Shown here: positions 16,736 to 24,078 of the stretch, piece by piece
How positions within the stretch are numbered: the stretch's first letter is position 1
Layout of the letters: each line of letters begins with the position of its first letter
NCBI RefSeq assembly: GCF_001698225.1
Contig: NZ_CP016594.1
Span: 3,286,001-3,350,000 of the forward strand
Length of the DNA: 64,000 nt
Reading direction: 5' to 3'
From: Gordonia terrae
Lineage (GTDB): Bacteria; Actinomycetota; Actinomycetes; Mycobacteriales; Mycobacteriaceae
Position numbers and translations under genes: made by a program
The notes under the pieces: generated by a model
Database searches by the model: none
What the model saw: only the letters and a program-made list of their open reading frames with translations
What the model was told of the DNA's origin: nothing

Positions 16736-17962
16736 ATGCCCACGACCGCGACGCACGAGCCAAGCTCGACCGACCCTGTGGATCGACCCGAACTGATTGG
16801 TGCTTTCGACCGCCGGGGTAGGCGTGTGAACGTCAATGACCTCGACGCCAGGAGGGTGTGGGTCGCCGCTGGTGGGCGGTGCACGTTCTGTAAGGAGTTC
16901 TTGGCCGAGGATGAAACGACCGGTCAGGCGGTTTTCACGGGACAGCTGGCCCACATCGTCGGCGCTACCACCGAGAAGGGATCGCCGCGGGGCGAGAGCG
17001 CAATGCCGCTGCCGCAGCGAGCCCTGCCGCAGAACCTGATGTTGCTCTGCCCAGGTGAGCACAAGGTCATCGACACATTCGAGCACTGGCACACCTACGG
17101 CGCGGATGAGCTACGTGCGTTCAAAGAGCAGCACGAGCGGGACATCCGCGAGCTGACCGGGCTGCTGCGCAAACCAAAGAGCACCGTCATCCGCGTGGCG
17201 GGCGATGTACGCGGGCGCGCAGTCGATTTCAGTAAGCAGGCCGTGATCCGGGCTCTGCTGGAGGAACAGCGATTCCCCGACTTCAGCCTGCATGACGACA
17301 GCCGAAACTGCGAGGTTGATCTTCGATCCTACGAAGGGGAGGACGACAGCGACCCCACCTACTGGGAGGCAACTTCCCTCGCCCTCAAGCGACGTCTTCG
17401 GCCTCTGAGTAACCACCTCAAGACCAAGCAGATCGACCACATCTCGGTTTTCGCGCTCGCGCGGATTCCGATTCTCGTGCAGCTCGGCGTGCTGCTCGAC
17501 GACGTCACCAACGTGACCGTCCACAACCGTCGACGCGGCACCAGCGAGGGCTGGGGCTGGTACTCCCACTCCCGTAGCGACAACTTGCAGTTCCGTGTGA
17601 CCGCCGTGGCGGGTTCCGGAGATCCGGTTGTGACGGTCAGCGTCAGCGGGCCGGTCGACCTCGAAGCGCTTCCCGACGCCCTGCGCGGAGCACCGCGCTA
17701 TGACATTCGCGCAGAGGGTGTTCCGTTGAGTCCCACGATCCTGCAAAGCCCCGAGGATCTACAGGCGCTCATCGACACCTGGCGCGAAGTCCTCGCGACA
17801 CTCGAGGCCGACCACCGCAATCAACCCATCAGTCTCGTACTCGCGGTGCCCGCTGCCGCCGCGGTCGAGATCGGTCGCGCGCACATGGCCGCAGCTCACG
17901 CTCAGCTCCGCGTGTTCGACCGCATAGACAACACCTACGTCCTCGCGCTGGAAACAAGCTGA
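16736..17962 (+). CDS. cap5: CBASS effector Cap5: HNH endonuclease fused to SAVED domain
   Basis: 408 residues. The N-terminal HNH nuclease has zinc-type Cys pairs C49/C52 (RCTFCKE) and C105, with His73 (LAHIVG), Asn100 (PQNLMLLC) and His109 (GEHKVID). The C-terminal half is a SAVED sensor domain, seen in the cyclic-oligonucleotide-binding pattern at the end (ISLVLAVPAAAAVEIGRAHM...FDRIDNTYVLALE). In known Cap5 proteins SAVED binds a cyclic nucleotide, the protein oligomerises and HNH degrades DNA, killing the infected cell. ATG 16736 follows AGGA. The next gene, 45 bases downstream, is the CD-NTase that would make the signal. Confidence 0.88.
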   Translation: MPTTATHEPSSTDPVDRPELIGAFDRRGRRVNVNDLDARRVWVAAGGRCTFCKEFLAEDETTGQAVFTGQLAHIVGATTEKGSPRGESAMPLPQRALPQNLMLLCPGEHKVIDTFEHWHTYGADELRAFKEQHERDIRELTGLLRKPKSTVIRVAGDVRGRAVDFSKQAVIRALLEEQRFPDFSLHDDSRNCEVDLRSYEGEDDSDPTYWEATSLALKRRLRPLSNHLKTKQIDHISVFALARIPILVQLGVLLDDVTNVTVHNRRRGTSEGWGWYSHSRSDNLQFRVTAVAGSGDPVVTVSVSGPVDLEALPDALRGAPRYDIRAEGVPLSPTILQSPEDLQALIDTWREVLATLEADHRNQPISLVLAVPAAAAVEIGRAHMAAAHAQLRVFDRIDNTYVLALETS

Positions 17963-18007
17963 CGACCCCCTCACGTCCACTATCACCACCACCGGAAGCA
18001 ATCAAGC

Positions 18008-19159
18008 ATGACAATTCTCGCCGACACCAAAGAAGAACAGATCTCTCAGCTCCTCGGAGCCACCATTGCTCAGCTCGACATCAACGAGGCGGCTTTCCGG
18101 ACCGCCGAATCCTGCTACCAAGATCTTGGTTACCACCTCTCGGAAGCTGGCGCGCAGGTGTACGTCCAAGGCAGCTTCATGCTCGGCACAGTCGTACGTC
18201 CTTATCATCGCGCCGGCGAATACGACCTCGACCTGGTGTCCCTCCTTGACATCGCGAAAACGTCCATCACCCAGGAAGAGCTCAAGAAACGAGTTGGACG
18301 ACTGCTCGCGGACTACAACCGCGATCACAACAGCACCGCCTGTGAAAGCCCCGGCCACGTGTCCGAGGGCCGGCGTTCCTGGTGCCTGCACTACGAGCAC
18401 TTTCACATGGACGTGCTGCCGGCCATTCCCGACGCCGAGTCACCATCGGCGACCGCAATTGAACTCACCGACCTCAACCTGCGGAACTGGCAGAAGTCCG
18501 ACCCACTGGCCTACGTCGAATGGTTCCGCAGCCAGTGCGCCACACAGTTCGACTCGGAGCGGGCAGCGCTCGCCAAGTCTTACGGCTCAGTCGACGCCGT
18601 GCCCAAGCACCGAGTTCGCACGCCGCTTCATCGCGTGGTCCAGATCCTCAAGCGACACCGAGACATCTTCTTCGCCAACGACCTCGACGACCGGCCGCCG
18701 TCCAGCCTCATCACGACACTCGCCGGCCTGGCGTACCAGGGTGAGACCGATCTCATCGACGCGACCGTCAGCGCCGTGCAGCGCATGCACGATCACATCG
18801 AAAACCGCGGTGGACGCTACTGGGTAGAAAATCCGGCGTGCAAGGGCGAGAACTTCGCGGACAAGTGGAACGACTACGAGATCCGCCGACTGAAGTTCGA
18901 CCAGTGGCGCGCAGCGGTCGAGCACGATCTCACCAGTTTCGTCCTGGAAACTTCCGGCACAACCGCACTGCATCGGCGAGTCGCGAGTGCCTTCGGCAGT
19001 GATCCGGTTGAGAAAGCCCTGCAACAGATCGGCGCAACCACCAACCGCGCCCGGGTGGGCGGACAAGTTAACCTCACACCCGGCGGGCGCCTCACGACCT
19101 CTACGACCGCCACCACAGTCGCTGCTCACAGGTTCTACGGTGGCCAGACCACGCGGTAA
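18008..19159 (+). CDS. CBASS CD-NTase (cGAS/DncV-like nucleotidyltransferase)
   Basis: 383 residues. The OAS/cGAS-type active site is present: GSF at 55-57, then the acidic pair in EYDLDLV (Asp73, Asp75), and a third carboxylate in HFHMDVLP (Asp135). It is predicted to sense infection and make a cyclic di- or trinucleotide for the HNH-SAVED effector just upstream. Which nucleotide cannot be read. The C-terminus is unusual: ...AAHRFYGGQTTR, a Gly-Gly four residues from the end, encoded in the 20 bases overlapping the next gene. In E2-bearing CBASS the CD-NTase C-terminus is the conjugated end, so this tail matters. Confidence 0.9.
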   Translation: MTILADTKEEQISQLLGATIAQLDINEAAFRTAESCYQDLGYHLSEAGAQVYVQGSFMLGTVVRPYHRAGEYDLDLVSLLDIAKTSITQEELKKRVGRLLADYNRDHNSTACESPGHVSEGRRSWCLHYEHFHMDVLPAIPDAESPSATAIELTDLNLRNWQKSDPLAYVEWFRSQCATQFDSERAALAKSYGSVDAVPKHRVRTPLHRVVQILKRHRDIFFANDLDDRPPSSLITTLAGLAYQGETDLIDATVSAVQRMHDHIENRGGRYWVENPACKGENFADKWNDYEIRRLKFDQWRAAVEHDLTSFVLETSGTTALHRRVASAFGSDPVEKALQQIGATTNRARVGGQVNLTPGGRLTTSTTATTVAAHRFYGGQTTR

Positions 19160-19565
19160 GCAGCTAACCGTCATCCAGCAAGCCGTCGGCCTCCAACAAC
19201 GATTCCCCGAAGAGCGAAGGCCGTTGGTCAAGGCGGGCTTGCTGATCTGGTCTGTCACTCTGCAACCAACACCGATGAGCGTTCTCTACAAGGTGGGCAT
19301 TCGCTACGTGCACCGGCGGCGGCCCAACGTGACCGTGTTGACCCCGACTCTCGAGACACGCCCCCACGAACCGCTACCCCACGTATACCCGGGCAATGAG
19401 CTCTGCCTGTATTACGGCAACGAGTTTGACGGATCTAAGCACTTCATCGCGACCACCATCGTTCCCTGGGCCAGTGAGTGGCTCTACTTCTACGAACATT
19501 GGATATCCACCGGACAATGGCTCGGGAGCGAAGCGCCACACCCGCCGGGCTTTGAAAAGGGCTGA
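19140..19565 (+). CDS. CBASS-associated E2-like (ubiquitin-conjugating-fold) protein
   Basis: 141 residues from GTG 19140, overlapping the CD-NTase end by 20 bases. The conserved block YPGNELCLYYGNEFDG then TTIVPWASEWLYFYEHWISTG matches the E2-like proteins found in CBASS operons lacking an E1. Cys89 in NELCLY is the likely catalytic residue. In such systems the E2 is thought to join the CD-NTase C-terminus to a target and so prime it. No E1/Cap2 fusion and no JAB peptidase (Cap3) gene is in the window. This places the operon in the E2-only type II class. The start is inferred; the frame is open further upstream inside the CD-NTase gene. Confidence 0.75.
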   Translation: MARPRGKQLTVIQQAVGLQQRFPEERRPLVKAGLLIWSVTLQPTPMSVLYKVGIRYVHRRRPNVTVLTPTLETRPHEPLPHVYPGNELCLYYGNEFDGSKHFIATTIVPWASEWLYFYEHWISTGQWLGSEAPHPPGFEKG

Positions 19566-19910
19566 GCCGCGGACTCACGTACCTCAGCTGTCGAGCAAGT
19601 GTGCTGAGTCGGGATGATGCTGAAATCGGCCGACGGCATGTGGGCCGAACACGACGCGCACGCCGGCCAAGACGTCGCCCGGGACGATCCCGGGATTGGC
19701 GGCACCGCGAATGGACGGGTTCGATTGCGCGGGCCCGTCGAAAGATCCCACTCGCTACCTTCACGACGCCAACTGGCATCGGACGTGGTCAACCGGTGAT
19801 GGCATGACCAGCACATCGAGTGCTCGTTGTCCGTGGGCGTGGTTGTCTTCTGGCGGCTTCGTGGTGCTCTCGTGCAGATCACCCACCACACCGATTGCTA
19901 TTATTGCTGC
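19566..19910. other. Gap between CBASS and AbiE genes, no gene seen
   Basis: 345 bases with short open frames on both strands but none with a start, ribosome site and recognisable sequence together. A coding-like patch (ADGMWAEHDAHAGQDVARDDPGIGG, 19623-19697) may be a relic. The last 60 bases are AT-richer (ATTGCTATTATTGCTGC just before the AbiEi ATG) and probably hold its promoter. Confidence 0.4.
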
Positions 19911-20579
19911 ATGATCGACGCTGGCCGGTGGGCCGCGATCCGCGACCTGGCGGATCGCCAGTTCGGCCTGTTCACCACCGCCCAAGCCCGCCACCTCGGC
20001 ATCGCACCCTACGCACTGGCCCGGCTCGCCGAGCGCGAGGCCATCGTCCGGGTGCACCACGGCGTCTACGAACTCCCCGAATCCTCGGCCTGGACCACGG
20101 TCGGCGACTGGGCGGCGCAGTGGTTGGCGCTACACCCCACCGCCGACATCGACGACCGCCGCGCCCACCCCGACAGCGTGGTGAGCCACGCCGCCGCCGC
20201 CCAAGTGCTGCGGCTGGGCACGATCACCGCCTCCGGGCTCGAACTGAGCAGCCCGCACCGGATCAACGTTCGTGATCCCTCGGTGCGCACCTGGCGCCGG
20301 CCGATCGGTACCCGCGGCCTTGATTGGGATCTCGTCGACGGACTGCCGGTGACCACACCCGCCCGTACCGTGGCTGATCTGCTGTTCACCCACGGCGACG
20401 GCGGACACATCGGGACCGCGCTGCACACCTGCCTGAGCGAGTCACTGGTCGACGCCGACGAACTGATCGCAGTCTGTGACCGGGCCGCGCCGCGCTGGAA
20501 CTACGCCTCGGGCGCCAAGCTGTTCGCCTCGCTGCTCGATCAGGCCCAGATGCCGGCCGAACCGGCGCTGGTCGGCTGA
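19911..20579 (+). CDS. abiEi: AbiEi-family antitoxin
   Basis: 222 residues. The N-terminal winged-helix segment (IRDLADRQFGLFTTAQARHLGIAPYALARLAEREAIVRVHHGVYEL) is the AbiEi antitoxin DNA-binding domain that represses its own promoter. The C-terminal half follows with GLPVTTPARTVADLLFTHGDGGHIG. ATG 19911 is chosen because the protein then starts at the HTH. Its stop overlaps the toxin start (TGATG). AbiEi/AbiEii is a type IV toxin-antitoxin and abortive-infection pair, consistent with a defence island. Confidence 0.85.
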   Translation: MIDAGRWAAIRDLADRQFGLFTTAQARHLGIAPYALARLAEREAIVRVHHGVYELPESSAWTTVGDWAAQWLALHPTADIDDRRAHPDSVVSHAAAAQVLRLGTITASGLELSSPHRINVRDPSVRTWRRPIGTRGLDWDLVDGLPVTTPARTVADLLFTHGDGGHIGTALHTCLSESLVDADELIAVCDRAAPRWNYASGAKLFASLLDQAQMPAEPALVG

Positions 20580-21184
20580 TGCCGTATGCGTCCGAAGAGG
20601 CCTTCCGCGCCGGACTGAGAGCCCGCCTGTCCGCCGAAGCTCGCACGAACAGGTTCAGCCGCGACGAGCTCGCCCAAACCGTCACCCTCCAGTTGTTCCT
20701 GGCCCGGCTGTTCCGCTCCCCCGACGCCGACCAATGGATCCTCACCGGCGGCACCGCCCTGCACTTCCGGGCACCGACCCAAGCCCGCCCGACCGCCGAC
20801 GCCGACCTGGCCACCCGCCTCGACGCCGAACACATGCAACGATCGCTGCGCCAGGCCGCCCAACCCGGCCCCGGCGACTTCGGCGAGTTCGACGTCAGGA
20901 TCACCACGACCCGTAACCCAGGCTTGTTCGCCGGACGTATCCACTACAACATTGCCGGGCAACGGTTCTCCAACGCCAAACTCGACATCGCCACCCACCG
21001 GGAGATGCTGCTACCGCCCGAGACGGTGAGCCCGCACCCCGTGCTCGCGCTCGACGAACTCGACCCCATGCCCGTGATCCGGATGCAAGCCGCCGCCGAA
21101 GCGGTCGCCGACAAGGTCGCCGCGCTCTACGAGCTACACGGCACCCACGGCGACACCCCCTCAACCCGCGCCCATTACGTCTGA
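20579..21184 (+). pseudogene. abiEii: AbiEii-type nucleotidyltransferase toxin, C-terminally truncated
   Basis: 201 residues, against roughly 280-300 for the family. The catalytic nucleotidyltransferase core is intact: GGTALH (57-62), the Asp pair in TADADLATR (74, 76), and VADKVAALYELHGTHGDTPSTRAHYV, where the frame stops just as the conserved C-terminal helical region should begin. The following 240 bases hold no recognisable continuation. The toxin core may still bind nucleotides, but loss of about a third of the protein argues that it is inactive. It starts in a TGATG overlap with the antitoxin. Confidence 0.75.
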
Positions 21185-21426
21185 CTTAAGAGATCGTCGC
21201 GCTGCGGCGCAGCTTTATTGTGCTCACGCGATCAGTGGACGCTGGCCGGTGACAGAGAAAATTCGACCTGAGTGCAACCTGGTCTCCGTCGCTAACCCGG
21301 AGGTGGTCCCCGAGCGACCGGCCCTTGTTGACCTGATCTCGCCGCCAAATGTGCCGCGGCAAGCACAGTGCATCGGCCTGGGGGACCGCTACCGATTCTC
21401 GTCTCGCCCCAACAGCTAAAGCACGA

Positions 21427-21830
21427 TCAGCCCAGCACACCTCGAACCGCATCCCACTGAGACTCACCCGCCGATGCGTACCGCTGGGTGACGAGGACTG
21501 ACGAATGCCCCATCAGCTTCGAAACCGTGTCCAGCGGAACACCACTCTGGACGAGCCGACTCGCGTAGCTATGTCGCAGATCGTGGGGTCTCACATTGCC
21601 AACACGCTTTCGGTTGACGCCTGTACCAGTGAATGCCGCGTTGCCGGCCGCTGTCAGCCCGTGGGCAAATGAAGTCCCATTCGGGGGCGTACCCGCGTTG
21701 GTGCGTAAGACAACACCGTAGAGAGGTCGTGAACCGCCCCGATAGTCCACTCTTGGGGGCTCACCAAGTCCATCCCGATCCAGCCGTTCGGTCAATAAAG
21801 CTACGAGCTTTTCACCGATGGGGACGATCC
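21427..21830 (-). pseudogene. Tyrosine integrase, C-terminal fragment (copy 2)
   Basis: In frame from the IS junction: IVPIGEKLVALLTERL..., then the catalytic box VRPHDLRHSYASRLVQSGV with Arg and His, LMGHSSVLVTQRYA with the second His and the nucleophilic Tyr, and a stop at 21427. It is the downstream half of the integrase whose N-terminal half lies beyond the IS (23254-23788). The segment with the first catalytic Arg, about 70-80 residues expected between the halves, is missing from both. Insertion was therefore accompanied by deletion. Confidence 0.85.
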
Positions 21831-21862
21831 GGGAGTATCAGATTAACGGTGTAAGTGGCGTT
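21831..21862 (+). repeat. IS left terminal inverted repeat
   Basis: Starts GGGAGTATC and contains AACGGTGTAAGTGGC; matches the reverse complement of the right end at 24 of 32 positions. Confidence 0.75.
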
Positions 21863-21867
21863 TTCGG

Positions 21868-23184
21868 TTAGTTGTCCTCGCTGGCCGGCATGCGGTCGGC
21901 GAAGGTGATGGCGAATGCGTTGAGTGCTGGTTTCCACCGCATTGTCCATCGTTTCTGTCCGGTGCCGGTCGGGTCGAGCGACCGGGTCACCAGGTACAGG
22001 CACTTTAGCGCCGATTGCTCGTTCGGGAAATGCCCACGAGCCCGCACTGCGCGCCGGTAGCGGGCGTTGAGTGACTCGATCGCATTTGTCGAGCAGATCA
22101 CCTTACGGACCTCGATGTCGTAGTCGAGAAACGGTATGAATTCTTGCCATGCGTTGCGCCACAACCGGATAGCTGCCGGGTACCGGTGCCCCCACTCGGC
22201 GTCGAACGCATCCAGCGCCTCGGCCGCGGCTGCAGCGGTGGGGGCGGTGTAGATCGGTTTGATCGCCTTGGCGATAGCATCGCGGTGCTGGCGGCCGGCA
22301 TAGCGGAATGTGCCCCGGATCAGATGGATGACACACGTCTGCACCACCGTGTCGGGAAAGACCGCCCCGACCGATTGCGGCAGGCCTTTTAGCCCGTCGC
22401 AGACGAGGAAGAAGATGTCGGCTACACCCCGGTTCTTCAGCTCGGTAAGCACCGCCAGCCAGTACTTTGCCGACTCACCATCGCCTTCACCTGCCCACAT
22501 CCCGAGCACGTCACGATGCCCGGCCAGATCCACCCCGATCGCGGCGTAGATCGGCCGGGGCCCTACCTGCCCATCGCGGATTTTGACATGGATGGCGTCG
22601 ATGAACACCGCGGCGTAGACGCGTTCGAGCGGACGGGCATGCCAGGTGGCCATCTCTTCGAGCACCCGGTCGGTGATCCGGCTGATCGTGTCTTTGGAGA
22701 CCGCAGCACCGTAGATGTCGGCGAAATGGGCGCTGATTTCACCGGTGGTGAGCCCACGGGCATACAGCGACAGCACCACCTCATCCACATCAGTCAAGCG
22801 GCGTTGGCGCTTCTTCACGATCTGCGGCTCGAAGGTGCCCGCCCGGTCCCGGGGGACATCGATCTCGACCTGCCCACACGCATCAGTCAGCACGGTCTTC
22901 GACCGAGACCCGTTGCGCGAGTTGCCACTCCCACGACCACGCTGGTCGTGCTTGTCGTAACCGAGATGCTCAGACATCTCTTCATCGAGCGCCGTCTCGA
23001 GCACCGTTTTGGTCATCGCTTTGAGCAACCCATCCGGACCGGTCAGGCGGACCCCGGCCTCCCGGGCCTGGCGGACCAGCTCGCGGGCTACCTCAAGTTC
23101 ATCGACGCTGCGGTCCGCAGGCACCTCGACGATCCCGTCATCGTGTTCATCAGATGGCTCCACAGCCACCAGAGTGTCGGTCAT
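21868..23184 (-). CDS. IS256-family (Mutator-type) transposase
   Basis: 438 residues, normal for the family and uninterrupted. The DDE triad is visible as Asp in VYAAVFIDAIHVK, Asp in FFLVCDGLKGLP and Glu in STNAIESLNARYRRA. The N-terminal part has the typical SEHLGYDKHDQRGRGSGNSRNG segment, and helix-turn-helix-like ARGLTTGEISAHFADIYG precedes the catalytic core. ATG 23184 has GGAAGG nearby; the frame is open 15 codons further. It fills almost all of the element and could still be active. Confidence 0.93.
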   Translation of the reverse strand: MTDTLVAVEPSDEHDDGIVEVPADRSVDELEVARELVRQAREAGVRLTGPDGLLKAMTKTVLETALDEEMSEHLGYDKHDQRGRGSGNSRNGSRSKTVLTDACGQVEIDVPRDRAGTFEPQIVKKRQRRLTDVDEVVLSLYARGLTTGEISAHFADIYGAAVSKDTISRITDRVLEEMATWHARPLERVYAAVFIDAIHVKIRDGQVGPRPIYAAIGVDLAGHRDVLGMWAGEGDGESAKYWLAVLTELKNRGVADIFFLVCDGLKGLPQSVGAVFPDTVVQTCVIHLIRGTFRYAGRQHRDAIAKAIKPIYTAPTAAAAAEALDAFDAEWGHRYPAAIRLWRNAWQEFIPFLDYDIEVRKVICSTNAIESLNARYRRAVRARGHFPNEQSALKCLYLVTRSLDPTGTGQKRWTMRWKPALNAFAITFADRMPASEDN

Positions 23185-23221
23185 GATGCGACCTTCCTGC
23201 CCCCGACACACCGAGGGCGGT

Positions 23222-23253
23222 AAGGCCACTTACACCGTTCTCACGACAGTCCC
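23222..23253 (-). repeat. IS right terminal inverted repeat
   Basis: Read on the minus strand from 23253 it starts GGGACTGTC and contains AACGGTGTAAGTGGC, the same core as the left end. Confidence 0.75.
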
Positions 23254-23788
23254 GGACGTCTCGGAGAGCGCCTGTCTCTGCGGTTGAGAGCCAACGTTCT
23301 GGCGATGGTGGGATTGCTGGGTATTCCAGTGTGGTGCAGGGGTTTGCGTCAATCAAACCCTCGCGCATCGCAGCCTTCAAAGACGCGGAGAAGACACCTA
23401 CCGTCTTGCGGACGGTGGACGGCGACAGGCCGGCCCCGCCCTCAGACTTGGGACGTGAGAGGTGTCGTACCCACGCTTGAACCGCTGGCCGGGCGATGTC
23501 GTCCAGCCTGGTCGCGTCCCATTGAGGGGCTACGTGTTTGGTGATCCGTATGTTGTCTCGACTAATGGTGGAAGCTTCGACGTTGCGTGTCTTGACCCAC
23601 CGCTGGCGCCATTCAGCCCAGGTAAGGGATTTTCGGGGTTTGCGGGTTCGGGCGTCGTCCTCGGCTGCCTGTGCCTTCCCCAGGGCGATCTTCTCCCGGT
23701 CGAAGGTTCCGGCGCTGCGACGTCTGCCGTATTCGTCTCTGAACATGCCCCTGTAAGTGCCCGAACGATTCTGCTCAGTCCACGCCAC
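23254..23788 (-). pseudogene. Tyrosine integrase, N-terminal fragment
   Basis: GTG 23788 (GGAGGGG ten bases upstream) opens VAWTEQNRSGTYRGMFRDEYGRRRSAGTF, an arm-type DNA-binding N-terminus. A SAM-like core-binding domain follows (SLTWAEWRQRWVKTRNVE...SPSTVRKTVGVFSASLKAAM). It is cut at ...WLSTAETGALRDVR by the IS end. The C-terminal catalytic fragment continues at 21830. As assembled the two halves lack the central segment with the first catalytic Arg, so no working recombinase could result even by precise IS excision. Confidence 0.85.
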
Positions 23789-23995
23789 GGCGCCCGACCC
23801 CCTCCAAAGTTCCGGTCCGAGACTCACGAGACGCATGACAACCGTCAGTACGTTGCGTGGCAGCGCATGGCAAAATGAGCCCACTCCTGTCACCTAGTGG
23901 GGTCCCAGATACCCGTCCGAACAAGCCTCGGCACCCTCACCAGCATAAACCGCCCTCTTGACCTGCGCATAATCCGCGTGATAGCGGGTCTAGGG

Positions 23996-24045
23996 AAATG
24001 GTTTCAAAACCCGTCCAGTGTCAGTTCGAGTCTGACCGGGGGCAC
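23996..24045 (+). repeat. Right attachment repeat: tRNA 3' half
   Basis: T-stem GTCAG/CTGAC around loop TTCGAGT (24020-24036), then acceptor strand CGGGGGC, A and C. Upstream is an anticodon-loop-like TTCAAAA followed by CCCGT, whose CAA would read Leu UUG if genuine. No GCCCCCG 5' acceptor strand was found upstream. It lies 207 bases upstream of the integrase start. Paired with 13048-13097. Confidence 0.65.
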
Positions 24046-24078
24046 TCGCGCCACATGACCTGATAGGGTTCTCGACAC

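Larger units (their letters stand above)
21831..23253 (-). mobile_element. IS256-family insertion sequence, intact
   Basis: 1423 bp, ending in 32-bp imperfect inverted repeats (24/32 matching, starting GGGA, with the shared core AACGGTGTAAGTGGC) and carrying one full-length transposase gene. The flanks (...GGACGATCC left, GGACGTCT... right) share only GGACG, so there is no clean 8-bp target duplication; this fits a deletion next to the insertion. It interrupts the integrase. Confidence 0.85.
13048..24045. mobile_element. Decayed integrative element carrying defence genes, bounded by tRNA 3'-end repeats
   Basis: Bounded by two direct 50-bp repeats (13048-13097 and 23996-24045, 42/50 identical), each ending in a tRNA T-arm and acceptor strand. 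The integrase lies at the right end, reading away from the right repeat, the normal layout for elements that integrate into tRNA 3' ends. Cargo: Xre-type antitoxin and RES-like remnant, SDR remnant, nucleotidyl cyclase, decayed ORFs, CBASS, AbiEi/AbiEii. Several genes are broken and the integrase is destroyed, so the element should be immobile. By eye, GC is lower here than in the flanking operons. No excisionase, replication or conjugation gene was seen. Confidence 0.7.

Noticed and set aside
16736..17962. Restriction endonuclease (HNH) of a restriction-modification system
   Set aside because: No methylase nearby; the C-terminal SAVED-like half and adjacent CD-NTase fit CBASS.
23150..23893. 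Complete 247-aa integrase
   Set aside because: The last 34 codons read into the IS end; the native sequence stops at 23254, and the frame begins upstream of the likely GTG 23788.
23990..24050. Functional tRNA gene (T-arm and acceptor strand look good)
   Set aside because: No 5' acceptor strand or D-arm upstream; treated as an attachment remnant. The same holds for 13048-13097.
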